Below, one piece after another: positions 56,582 through 64,000 of a DNA stretch of 64,000 nucleotides. Position 1 is the first letter of the stretch. Each line of letters starts with the position of its first letter. This DNA is from Nocardioides pinisoli (GTDB lineage: Bacteria; Actinomycetota; Actinomycetes; Propionibacteriales; Nocardioidaceae). The notes beneath the pieces are model-generated. The model saw only the letters and a program-made list of their open reading frames with translations, was not told where the DNA came from and ran no database searches. Both the position numbers and the translations under genes were made by a program. The stretch spans positions 1 through 64,000 of the forward strand of contig NZ_JANARS010000007.1 in NCBI RefSeq assembly GCF_024199985.1. The letters run 5' to 3'.

Positions 56582-56622
56582 GAAGGCCTGGCCGCACAGT
56601 GGGAACTGTCGGCCGGGCCTTC
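56582..56622 (+). terminator. Terminator between rplO and secY
   Basis: A long interrupted stem (56582-56600 with 56604-56622) ends the ribosomal section. In the remaining 140 bases, TAGGCT at 56673-56678 could be the -10 of a separate secY promoter, but no clear -35 matches it. Confidence 0.65.
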
Positions 56623-56762
56623 GTCGTTCTCCCCCTGGTCGTCGGGGGAGAAGCTGGTCGAACCCCGACTGTTAGGCTTCCCCGGGCCCTCTGCCGTACG
56701 ACGGCGAGGGTGTCTCGTCCGCCCGCCGACCACGGCCGGGCACCCATACGAAAGAGGAACCA

Positions 56763-58058
56763 GTGCTAGGCGCGTTCGCCAACGCTTTCCGGACTCCGGA
56801 CCTGCGGCGCAAGCTGCTCTTCGTCCTGCTGATCATCGCGATCTTCCGGCTCGGCTCCCAGGTGCCCACCCCGGGTGTGCACGTCGCCAACGTCCAGGCG
56901 TGCATCGACCAGCTGGAAGAGGGCGGCCTCTACAGCCTGATCAACCTCTTCTCGGGTGGTGCGCTGCTCCAGCTCACCATCTTCGCGCTGGGGATCATGC
57001 CCTACATCACGGCCTCCATCATCCTGCAGCTGCTCGTCGTGGTGATCCCACGGCTCGAGGCGCTGAAGAAGGAGGGGCAGGCCGGCCAGACGAAGATCAC
57101 CCAGTACACGCGCTACCTGACGCTCGGCCTCGCCGTGCTGCAGGCGACCGGCATCGTGGCACTCGCGCGCAACGGCGCCCTGCTGCAGGGCTGCACGCGC
57201 GACCTGCTGCACGACGACGGCACCGCGACCTTCCTCGTCATGGTCGTCACCATGACGGCGGGCACCGCGGTCATCATGTGGCTCGGTGAGCTCATCACCG
57301 ACCGGGGCATCGGCAACGGCATGTCCATCCTCATCTTCACCCAGGTCGTCGCCACCTTCCCGGCGTCGCTGTGGAGCGTGCAGACCTCGCAGGGCTGGGT
57401 CACCTTCGGCATCGTGATGGTGATCGGCCTCATCCTGGTCGCGGGCGTCATCTTCATCGAGCAGGCCCAGCGCCGCATCCCCGTGCAGTACGCGCGCCGG
57501 ATGGTCGGGCGCAAGATGTTCGGCGGCAACTCGACCTACATCCCGCTCAAGGTCAACCAGGCCGGCATCATCCCGGTCATCTTCGCCTCGTCGCTGCTCT
57601 ACCTGCCGGCGATGGCGGTGCAGTTCAACCCCGAGAGCCAGAACCCCGTGCTCGACTTCATCGGGACCTACTTCGTCAACGGCGACCACCCGCTCTACAT
57701 GGCGACGTACTTCCTGCTGATCATCTTCTTCACGTACTTCTACGTCTCGATCACCTTCAACCCCGTCGAGGTGGCGGACAACATGAAGAAGTACGGCGGC
57801 TTCATCCCCGGGATCCGGGCGGGCAAGCCGACCGAGGACTACCTGTCCTACGTCCTGTCCCGCATCACGTTCCCTGGAGCCCTCTACCTCGGCCTGATCT
57901 CGTTGGTCCCGCTCGTCGCCTTCGCGATGATCCAGGCCAACCAGAACTTCCCGTTCGGCGGCACGTCGATCCTCATCATGGTCGGCGTGGCGCTCGACAC
58001 CGTGAAGCAGATCGAGAGCCAGCTCCAGCAGCGCAACTACGAAGGATTCCTGAAGTAG
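56763..58058 (+). CDS. secY: Preprotein translocase channel subunit SecY
   Basis: 431 residues with ten membrane helices. SecY forms the Sec channel with SecE and SecG. PDLRRKLLFVLLIIAIFRLG opens TM1; GIMPYITASIILQLL is the plug/TM2 region; PTEDYLSYVLSRITFPGALY is in the C-terminal half. GTG start after GAAAGAGGA. adk begins directly after its TAG stop with no gap. Confidence 0.96.
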   Translation: MLGAFANAFRTPDLRRKLLFVLLIIAIFRLGSQVPTPGVHVANVQACIDQLEEGGLYSLINLFSGGALLQLTIFALGIMPYITASIILQLLVVVIPRLEALKKEGQAGQTKITQYTRYLTLGLAVLQATGIVALARNGALLQGCTRDLLHDDGTATFLVMVVTMTAGTAVIMWLGELITDRGIGNGMSILIFTQVVATFPASLWSVQTSQGWVTFGIVMVIGLILVAGVIFIEQAQRRIPVQYARRMVGRKMFGGNSTYIPLKVNQAGIIPVIFASSLLYLPAMAVQFNPESQNPVLDFIGTYFVNGDHPLYMATYFLLIIFFTYFYVSITFNPVEVADNMKKYGGFIPGIRAGKPTEDYLSYVLSRITFPGALYLGLISLVPLVAFAMIQANQNFPFGGTSILIMVGVALDTVKQIESQLQQRNYEGFLK

Positions 58059-58634
58059 ATGAGACTGATCCTGATGGGCCCGCCGGGTGCGGGCAAGGGC
58101 ACCCAGGCCCGCTTCGTGGCCGAGCACTTCGGCATCCCGGCGATCTCCACCGGTGACATCTTCCGCGCCAACGTCTCGCAGGGCACGCCGCTCGGCGTCG
58201 AGGCCAAGCGCTACATGGACGCGGGGGAGTACGTCCCCGACGAGGTCACCAACCTGATGGTGCGCAACCGCATCGACGAGCCCGACGCGGAGCCCGGCTT
58301 CCTGCTCGACGGCTACCCCCGCACCCTGGCCCAGGTCACCGAGCTCGACGGCATGATCGCGTTCACCGGTCACCAGCTCGACGCGGTGGTCGTGCTGACG
58401 GTCGACCCCGAGGAGCTCGTCCAGCGTCTGCTCCAGCGGGCGCAGACCGACGGCCGTGCCGACGACACCGAGGACGTCATCCGGCGCCGTCAGGAGGTCT
58501 ACGCCGAGCAGACCGAGCCGCTGATCGGGGTCTACCGCGAGCGCGGGATCCTGGTCGAGGTCGACGGGGTGGGCGAGGTCGACGAGGTGACGGCCCGCAT
58601 CTTCGACGCCCTCGACGTCGTCCCCCAGAGCTGA
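58059..58634 (+). CDS. adk: Adenylate kinase
   Basis: 191 residues. Catalyses ATP + AMP to 2 ADP. P-loop GPPGAGKGTQARF at about 7-19, AMP-binding ISTGDIFRANV and the signature LLDGYPRTLAQ. It is the short-LID form without zinc cysteines, usual in actinobacteria. Sits immediately after secY; map follows after 16 bases. Confidence 0.95.
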   Translation: MRLILMGPPGAGKGTQARFVAEHFGIPAISTGDIFRANVSQGTPLGVEAKRYMDAGEYVPDEVTNLMVRNRIDEPDAEPGFLLDGYPRTLAQVTELDGMIAFTGHQLDAVVVLTVDPEELVQRLLQRAQTDGRADDTEDVIRRRQEVYAEQTEPLIGVYRERGILVEVDGVGEVDEVTARIFDALDVVPQS

Positions 58635-58650
58635 CGGCCGGCGCAGGGCC

Positions 58651-59475
58651 ATGGGGTTCCGTGACCGAGGGATCGAGATCAAGACCCCTGAACAGATCGA
58701 CCTGATGCGCGTCGCGGGGCGGCTCGTGGGGGAGACGCTGGAGCTGCTCCGGGCGGCCGTGCGTCCCGGGGTGACCACCCTCGAGCTCGACGAGCTGGCC
58801 GAGGCCAACATCCGCGACCACGGCGGCGTGCCGTCGTTCAAGGGCTACAGCCACCCACCCTTCCCGGCGACGATCTGCGCGTCGGTCAACGACGAGGTGG
58901 TGCACGGCATCCCCGGCCCGCGCACGCTGGCTGAGGGCGACGTCATCTCGATCGACTGCGGCGCCATCGTCGAGGGCTGGCACGGCGACGCGGCGATCAC
59001 CGTGCCCGTCGGCGAGGTGGCCGACGAGGTGACCGAGCTGCTGCGGGTCACCGAGGAGTCCCTGTGGCGCGGCATGGGCGCGGCGCGACTCGGCGGCCGC
59101 GTGGGCGACATCAGCCACGCCGTCGAGACCTACGTCCGCTCGCAGGGCCGCTACGGCATCCTCGAGGACTACACCGGGCACGGGATCGGCACGGAGATGC
59201 ACATGCCGCCCAACGTGCCCAACGTCGGTCGACGCGGCCGCGGCCCGTCGATCGTGGAGGGTCTCGCGCTCGCCGTGGAGCCGATGGTCACGCTGGGCAC
59301 CAAGCACACCGACCTGCTCGAGGACGAGTGGACCGTCGCAACGGTGGACGGGTCCTTCGCCGCGCACTTCGAGCACACCTTCACGGTGACGCCGGAGGGC
59401 GCGTGGGTGCTGACCGCGGTCGACGGCGGGCAGTCCCGGCTGGCCGCGCTCGGCGTCCCATTCGGCGGACGCTGA
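58651..59475 (+). CDS. map: Type I methionine aminopeptidase
   Basis: 274 residues. Removes N-terminal Met from new proteins. The metal ligands are visible: Asp in SIDCGA, Asp in WHGDAAIT, His in GHGIGTEMH, Glu in LAVEPMV and Glu in FEHTFTV. It lacks the N-terminal zinc-finger/SH3 extension seen on some actinobacterial copies. Last gene of the secY-adk-map group; infA does not follow. Confidence 0.95.
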   Translation: MGFRDRGIEIKTPEQIDLMRVAGRLVGETLELLRAAVRPGVTTLELDELAEANIRDHGGVPSFKGYSHPPFPATICASVNDEVVHGIPGPRTLAEGDVISIDCGAIVEGWHGDAAITVPVGEVADEVTELLRVTEESLWRGMGAARLGGRVGDISHAVETYVRSQGRYGILEDYTGHGIGTEMHMPPNVPNVGRRGRGPSIVEGLALAVEPMVTLGTKHTDLLEDEWTVATVDGSFAAHFEHTFTVTPEGAWVLTAVDGGQSRLAALGVPFGGR

Positions 59476-59520
59476 CGGCGATTTCGCGCCCGCCACGGAC
59501 CGCGTGACACACTGACGCGG

Positions 59521-59658
59521 TTGGAGGGGAGTATTCCCCGGCAGTGGTGTCGTCAGTACGGCGTCCGCGCGAGCGGCGCCCGGTGCCACTGGTTCGCCGC
59601 CAGGGTTCCCCGGACGAGCGAGCGGAAGAGACCTCCGGCGTCCGTGCGCTGCGCGGAC
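59521..59658 (+). promoter_or_regulatory. yybP-ykoY (Mn2+) riboswitch candidate upstream of the TerC gene
   Basis: The leader shows the conserved elements of the Mn2+-sensing yybP-ykoY aptamer in order. These are GGAGGGGAGTA at 59523-59533; GTCGTCAGTACG at 59549-59560, as in the aptamer's GUCGUCA-UUCG loop; CGGTGCC near 59581; and GAAGAGACCTCC at 59625-59636. GGAGG (59523-59527) pairs with CCTCC (59632-59636) to close P1. A following GTCCGTGC/GCGCGGAC hairpin (59640-59658) may be the expression platform. TerC proteins are the classical targets. Confidence 0.75.
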
Positions 59659-59692
59659 ACCGATCTCGCCTCATCCCCTAGGAGCTGACAGC

Positions 59693-60724
59693 GTGGACGT
59701 ACCCACCTGGGTCTGGATCGCCACCGGCGTGGTGACCCTCGCGATCTTCACCTTCGACCTCGCCGTCGTCGGCCGCCGGCCGCACGAGCCGAGCATGAAG
59801 GAGTGCGCGACCTACCTCTCGATCTACGTCGGTCTGGCCCTCCTCTTCGGCCTCGGCGTCTGGTACACCTCCGGCGGGACGTCCGCCCTGGAGTTCTACT
59901 CCGGCTGGCTGGTGGAGTACTCGCTCTCCATCGACAACCTCTTCATCTTCATCATCATCATGGCGAAGTTCGCCGTGCCCCGGGAGCTCCAGCAGTACGC
60001 CCTGATGATCGGCATCGTCATGGCGCTGGTCATGCGCGCCATCTTCATCGCCGTCGGTGCCGCGGCGATCAGCAACTTCAGCTGGATCTTCTACCTCTTC
60101 GGCCTGTTCCTGGTCTACACCGCGGTCAAGCTGGCCAAGGAGGGCAGCGAGGACGAGGACGACGAGTTCGAGGAGAACAAGCTCGTCGCGTTCGTCGAGC
60201 GCCGTTTCCCGGCCACCTCGGAGTGGCACGGCAAGAGCCTGGTCATCACCGGTGAGGGCGCCAAGAAGATGATCACGCCGATGTTCATCGTGATCCTGAC
60301 CCTCGGCACGACCGACCTGCTGTTCGCGCTCGACTCGATCCCGGCGATCTTCGGCATCACCAAGGAGCCCTACCTGGTGCTGACCGCCAACATCTTCGCG
60401 CTGATGGGCCTGCGCCAGCTCTACTTCCTCATCGGCGGCCTGCTCCAGCGCCTGATCTACCTCTCCTACGGCCTCGCGTTCCTGCTGGCGTTCATCGGCG
60501 TCAAGCTGTTCTTCCACGCCCTGCACGAGAACGAGCTGCCGTTCATCAACGGTGGCGAGCACCTCGACTATGCCTGGCTGGAGATCCCGATCTGGCTCTC
60601 GCTCGTGGTCATCCTCGCCACGCTCGCGATCACCGCGGTGCTGTCGCTGTGGGCCTCGGCCCGGATGTCGCGCGAGGAGCAGGACGCCGCGACCGGCCCC
60701 CGCCGCGACTGGGAGGACGACTGA
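59693..60724 (+). CDS. TerC/Alx-family membrane protein (probable Mn2+ exporter)
   Basis: A 343-residue polytopic protein of the TerC/Alx/MeeF family with about nine helices. Conserved acidic membrane motifs are VEYSLSIDNLFIF near 77-89 and LLFALDSIPAIFGIT. A charged cytosolic loop (EGSEDEDDEFEENK) separates the two halves. Members export Mn2+, some feeding secreted metalloproteins. GTG 59693 follows AGGAG by eight bases. The Mn2+ riboswitch-like leader directly upstream supports the assignment. Confidence 0.9.
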   Translation: MDVPTWVWIATGVVTLAIFTFDLAVVGRRPHEPSMKECATYLSIYVGLALLFGLGVWYTSGGTSALEFYSGWLVEYSLSIDNLFIFIIIMAKFAVPRELQQYALMIGIVMALVMRAIFIAVGAAAISNFSWIFYLFGLFLVYTAVKLAKEGSEDEDDEFEENKLVAFVERRFPATSEWHGKSLVITGEGAKKMITPMFIVILTLGTTDLLFALDSIPAIFGITKEPYLVLTANIFALMGLRQLYFLIGGLLQRLIYLSYGLAFLLAFIGVKLFFHALHENELPFINGGEHLDYAWLEIPIWLSLVVILATLAITAVLSLWASARMSREEQDAATGPRRDWEDD

Positions 60725-60727
60725 CGC

Positions 60728-60753
60728 CCTGACGTCGGGACCCGCGGGTCAGG
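60728..60753. terminator. Possible terminator between TerC and the kinase gene
   Basis: CCTGAC (60728-60733) pairs with GTCAGG (60748-60753), enclosing a GACCCGCGGGTC palindrome that offers an alternative fold. It lies between converging genes and overlaps the kinase stop. Confidence 0.4.
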
Positions 60754-62203
60754 ACACGCACTGGCTGGCGCTGGGCGAGTTGTCCGACCCGCGGGTCATC
60801 CGCACGTCGAGGCACACCGGGTCGTCGGTGCGCACGAGCAGCCGCCTGCGGGACGTGCTGCCGTACTCGTCGGTGTCGTCGCGGTGCCAGCTGAAGGAGT
60901 CGCCGTCCTGCACCGGCACGGGCGGACGCCACTCGAACAGCACCCCGCGAGGCGTACGGCTGCCCGTGAGCGTCACCGCCTCGACGAGGACGTCGGGGAC
61001 GACGTCGGCGGGCGTCTGCGACTCGGTCGGGACGACGACCCCGGGGTCCTCGCCGCGGCCGTCGGCGCCGAGGACGAGGAAGCCGACCAGCAGCGCCAGG
61101 ACCGCGACGCCGATCCCTGCCCAGACCAGGCCGGGCAGCCCGGCACGCTCCTCGTCGCCGTCCGGCCCGGCGGGTGACGGGTCCTGGGCGGCGATGCGTC
61201 GTGGCCCGCTCGCCGAGATCACCGTGACGGGCTTCATCGCCGTCGCGTCCTCGGCCGGCCCCGCCGCGCCGGAGGGTCCGAAGGAGATGGGCGAGCCCGC
61301 CGAACCCGGTGCCTCGCCGGCACTGACGGAGGCGTCGGGCCGGTCGCCCTCCACGGCGACCGCCGTGCGCGGCCAGCCGGCCGCCGACTCGATGCGCTGG
61401 AGCGCCCGGGCGAGCTCGAGCGCACTGGCCGGCCGGTGCTCGGGGCGCTTGGCCAGGCACTGCTGCAGGAGCCGGTCGAGCGCGGGCGGCACGTCAGGAC
61501 GCTGGGTGGCCGGGGGAGCGGCGTGCAGGATGCGCGCGCTCAGGGCTCGCGTCGAGTTGTCGCCCGACGGGATCGAGAACGGGGACCGACCGACGAGCAG
61601 GTGCCAGATGGTGGCGCCGAGGGAGTAGACGTCGGAGGCCACCGACCCGTTGGACCGGCCGTCGAGCAGCTCCGGCGGCGACCAGGGGTAGGAGATGCGG
61701 ACGTCGTTGTCGCCGTCGACGTCGGCCATGTGGCCGGCGATGCCGAAGTCGGTCAGCGCCGGCTCGTGGTAGGTCGTGACGAGGACGTTGCTGGGCTTGA
61801 TGTCGCGGTGGAGGATGCCGGAGCGGTGGGCGGTCTCGATGGCGCTCGCCAGCTTGATGCCGGTGGAGACCGCGTCGACCGGGGCCATCGGGTTGGCGCG
61901 CACGCGCACGCCGAGGTCCGGCGGCGGGCAGTAGCGCATCACGAGGAACGGTCGGCCGCCCTCGGCCGTGACACCCGCCGTGATCACCGAGACGATGTAG
62001 GGGTGGTCGGCCAGGCGCGCCATCGCGTTGGCCTCGGCGGTGAAGAGGTACTTCTCGCGGTCGGTCAGCGGGACGTCGGGACGCACGACCTTGACCGCGA
62101 CGCGCTGGCGCGGCCACTGCTGCTCGTAGAGGAAGACGTCGGCGAAGCCGCCGCTGCCCAGGTGCTCGACGAACGCGAACCCCGGGATGACAGGTGCGCT
62201 CAC
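60749..62203 (-). CDS. Hanks-type Ser/Thr protein kinase, membrane-anchored
   Basis: A 484-residue kinase. Glycine loop LGSGGFADVF, ATP lysine K38 (VAVKVV), catalytic HRDIKPSN with D134, and TDFG with D152. A variable linker leads to one membrane helix (LVWAGIGVAVLALLVGFLVL near 357-377) and a small extracellular domain with two cysteines. That domain is not PASTA, so the signal is unknown. GTG 62203 overlaps the FHA gene stop as GTGA, so the FHA protein is a likely substrate or reader. Confidence 0.92.
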   Translation of the reverse strand: MSAPVIPGFAFVEHLGSGGFADVFLYEQQWPRQRVAVKVVRPDVPLTDREKYLFTAEANAMARLADHPYIVSVITAGVTAEGGRPFLVMRYCPPPDLGVRVRANPMAPVDAVSTGIKLASAIETAHRSGILHRDIKPSNVLVTTYHEPALTDFGIAGHMADVDGDNDVRISYPWSPPELLDGRSNGSVASDVYSLGATIWHLLVGRSPFSIPSGDNSTRALSARILHAAPPATQRPDVPPALDRLLQQCLAKRPEHRPASALELARALQRIESAAGWPRTAVAVEGDRPDASVSAGEAPGSAGSPISFGPSGAAGPAEDATAMKPVTVISASGPRRIAAQDPSPAGPDGDEERAGLPGLVWAGIGVAVLALLVGFLVLGADGRGEDPGVVVPTESQTPADVVPDVLVEAVTLTGSRTPRGVLFEWRPPVPVQDGDSFSWHRDDTDEYGSTSRRRLLVRTDDPVCLDVRMTRGSDNSPSASQCVS

Positions 62204-63378
62204 CGGGTGACCGCCCCCGCCTCGTAGCGGACGCTGTAGACGTGCGCCATGTCGAGCACCGTGCCCGGCTCGAGCACGTAGGCGTCACCGGGCCTCATGC
62301 GCTCCGGGTCGCGACCCGGGGGAGCGATCGTGGTGCCGCCGCGACTGTCGAGGTCACGGGCGATGACGTCCCAGCCGTCGAGCTCGATGTGGAGGTGCCG
62401 GCGCGACACGAAGGAGTGGTCGGACGGCAGGTGGACCAGGTGCGGCCAGTCGGTGCTGCCCTCGGCCGGCGCGGGCTTGCGGCCCAGGATCACGCCCCGG
62501 TCGAGCGGGACGACCTCACCGGTGGGCAGTCGCAGCCCACCCAGGGCCGGCCGGTCCAGCCGCCGCGGCTCCTGCGGGGCAACGCGCTGGTGGCAGACCC
62601 GGCACTGCGGCGAGATGGGCGGAGTGAGGTGGCCCAGCGGACAACTGACGGCCAGCACCGTCGGAGCAGTGCTGTGGCTGAGGTGCGCCGGTCGCAGCGA
62701 CGTGGCGCCGTCGTGGTCGTCGGGCGCCGGTGCGGGGGTCGGTGACGCCGGGGGGCGGATCGTGGTGTGCGCCCCCTCCTCGATGCGCTGCATCATCAGC
62801 GGGTCGGGCTCGGAGGTGTCGACCAGGGCTCCCGTGTCCTCGACCGGCCTCCGCAGGCGGGTGCGCGGAGGAGGTCCGTCGGGACCCTTGGCGGCCAGGA
62901 TGGCGTCGGGGATCCCGTCGATGAGAGCGGTCGTCGGCGCCGGCGGCGGGGTCTCCTGGAGGCGGTGCGCCGGCGCGGTGCGGGCTGTGACCGGCGTGAG
63001 CTCGACCCGGTCGGCGGCGACCACCCCGCCCACCAGGCGCCGGGTGGCCACCAGGCTGTCGGGGTCGGCGCCCGCGTCCAGGCTCAGCACCCGTGCGGGA
63101 CCGGCGAGGCGTACGTGACCGGCTCCGCGGGACAGCGTCGTCGACGCGCCGGACGTGAAGTCGACGAGCGCGAGACCGGGCGGGTCGCCCTCGAACGCCT
63201 TCTCGGCGATCGCCAGCACCCGCTCGGCGACGCTCGCCCCGGACGGCGCGGTCAGCGTGACGGCGTCCCAGATCTCCTGGACGACCCGCTCGTCGCCGGG
63301 GTCGGTCAGCAGCACCCAGTGCGCGCCACTGCCGACGAGCACACCAGCCCCACTGGCGTACCGCGCTTCCACGATCAA
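62200..63378 (-). CDS. FHA-domain protein with zinc-ribbon-like motif
   Basis: A 392-residue protein if TTG 63378 is used. GAGGGGAG at 63385-63392 lies six bases before that TTG, better than any site ahead of ATG 63423. A 130-residue N-terminal domain is unrecognised. A Pro-rich linker follows, then a zinc ribbon CPLGHLTPPISPQCRVCH near 265-285, and a C-terminal FHA domain (VILGRKPAP, SFVSRRHLHIEL, SRGGTT). Phosphothreonine reading coupled to the kinase gene is the expected role. The STNGT motif is varied to SRGGT. Confidence 0.85.
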   Translation of the reverse strand: MIVEARYASGAGVLVGSGAHWVLLTDPGDERVVQEIWDAVTLTAPSGASVAERVLAIAEKAFEGDPPGLALVDFTSGASTTLSRGAGHVRLAGPARVLSLDAGADPDSLVATRRLVGGVVAADRVELTPVTARTAPAHRLQETPPPAPTTALIDGIPDAILAAKGPDGPPPRTRLRRPVEDTGALVDTSEPDPLMMQRIEEGAHTTIRPPASPTPAPAPDDHDGATSLRPAHLSHSTAPTVLAVSCPLGHLTPPISPQCRVCHQRVAPQEPRRLDRPALGGLRLPTGEVVPLDRGVILGRKPAPAEGSTDWPHLVHLPSDHSFVSRRHLHIELDGWDVIARDLDSRGGTTIAPPGRDPERMRPGDAYVLEPGTVLDMAHVYSVRYEAGAVTR

Positions 63379-63463
63379 CGTCGGCTCCCCTCGTACACGC
63401 CCAACGGCTCCATCATCACCCATCACGCCTGTCCCGCGCACGTGGTCGGGATTTGTCGGGAAC

Positions 63464-63493
63464 TTGTCCGAACCTCTGCCACATACATACGCT
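63464..63493 (+). promoter_or_regulatory. Predicted promoter of the rightmost gene
   Basis: TTGTCC at 63464-63469 and TACGCT at 63488-63493 with an 18-base spacer, giving a start near 63500 and a leader of about 50 bases before GTG 63549. It lies in the divergent gap with the FHA gene. Confidence 0.5.
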
Positions 63494-63548
63494 CCTCCCG
63501 GGTGAGTGCGGCGGGCGTACCTCATCCGTGGGGCCAAGGGGGACTGGC

Positions 63549-64000
63549 GTGGCACGTGTGACTGCTCTGCGTCGACACCGGGCAGGCATCGCCTCCGGCG
63601 TCGCGCTGGCAATCGCATCCACCGCCGTCGTCGTCTACGCCGTGTCGGCCGACGGGTACAAGAAGCACGAGGCCGAGCTCAACGACGGCGGCGTGTGGGT
63701 CGTCAACGGCAAGAAGGGCTGGTCCGGCCGCCTCAACAAGCCGATCAACCAGCTCGACGGCGTCGTGCCGGGCGACAACGGCAAGGCGCGCCTCGACGTG
63801 GTGCAGGACGGCGCGGCCGTCGTCACCCTCGACGCCGGCACCAGCCGCGGACAGGTCATCGAGACCAGTCGGCTCGAGGCCCAGGACGGCGGCTCCGCCG
63901 CGATCCCGGTCACCGGTGACGTCGCCATGGCCGGTGGCACGCTCGCCACGGCGGACGCGGAGACCGGCGAGGTGTGGGCCGTCCGCTACGACGACCAGCT
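63549..64000 (+). CDS. Membrane-anchored secreted protein, N-terminal part (cut by window edge)
   Basis: 150 codons run to the right edge. An Arg-rich start is followed by one signal/anchor helix (GIASGVALAIASTAVVVYAV), then an extracytoplasmic region with LNDGGVWVVNGKKGWSGRLN and DVVQDGAAVVTLDAG, beta-propeller-like in style. The pattern resembles the large actinobacterial proteins with fibronectin type III repeats found beside MoxR/DUF58 genes; that is only a resemblance until the rest is seen. GTG 63549 follows AAGGGGGA. Confidence 0.7.
   Translation, partial: MARVTALRRHRAGIASGVALAIASTAVVVYAVSADGYKKHEAELNDGGVWVVNGKKGWSGRLNKPINQLDGVVPGDNGKARLDVVQDGAAVVTLDAGTSRGQVIETSRLEAQDGGSAAIPVTGDVAMAGGTLATADAETGEVWAVRYDDQ

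Noticed and set aside
56766..58841. A 691-codon minus-strand frame opposite secY-adk
   Set aside because: Same shadow effect; the + strand genes are unmistakable.

Overview
The window is high-GC, densely coded DNA from an actinobacterium. Heavy GTG start usage, ATGA/GTGA gene overlaps, many leaderless-looking starts, DUF3027/DUF2530, CGNR, HutC-type GntR and PP2C/FHA/kinase modules, and a zinc-type short S14 all fit the class. The overall flavour is Nocardioides-like (Nocardioidaceae), inferred from protein character only. No rRNA, tRNA or CRISPR array was seen. The only mobile element is the 5' end of an IS110-type transposase cut by the left edge.

Layout. 1-12.6 kb holds accessory and housekeeping genes: an AlkB-like dealkylase behind a perfect actinobacterial SOS box, a GntR regulator, an HD hydrolase coupled to an MpaB/DUF2236 oxygenase, a MerR regulator with an alcohol dehydrogenase, an XPB helicase/CGNR/XPB-N-WYL trio, and a PP2C-FHA-RDD/FHA phosphosignalling operon. 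12.6-25.1 kb holds a PucR-type GAF regulator that runs out of frame into an N-terminally truncated MHS-type transporter (a deletion scar or assembly join), a secreted subtilase, a cold-shock protein, an MFS protein, DUF3027, a methyltransferase, DUF2530, an NCS2 purine permease, and a MarR/MFS pair whose transporter seems to start at ACG. 25.1-29.7 kb is the str operon (rpsL, rpsG, fusA, tuf) with a clear promoter and a terminator.

29.8-46.3 kb separates the str and S10 operons. After a Mug-type glycosylase, a one-TM protein and a VOC protein, it carries a 12-kb leftward cluster for polyamine uptake and breakdown: a PotABCD-type ABC transporter, aminobutyraldehyde dehydrogenase, GabT, GabD, a saccharopine-dehydrogenase-like protein, another class III aminotransferase and an AraC regulator. 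A divergent AsnC regulator plus a diamine-type aminotransferase face it. Together they could carry putrescine through 4-aminobutanal and GABA to succinate. trmB and a second one-TM protein, paralogous to the first, follow.

46.7-59.5 kb is the S10-spc ribosomal superoperon (rpsJ to rplO), then secY-adk-map. Its L4 carries an unusual C-terminal domain. The infA-rpsM-rpoA block that often follows map is absent here. Instead there is a TerC-family protein behind a leader that matches the Mn2+-sensing yybP-ykoY riboswitch, then a Ser/Thr kinase-FHA operon and the 5' end of a membrane-anchored secreted protein reaching the right edge.
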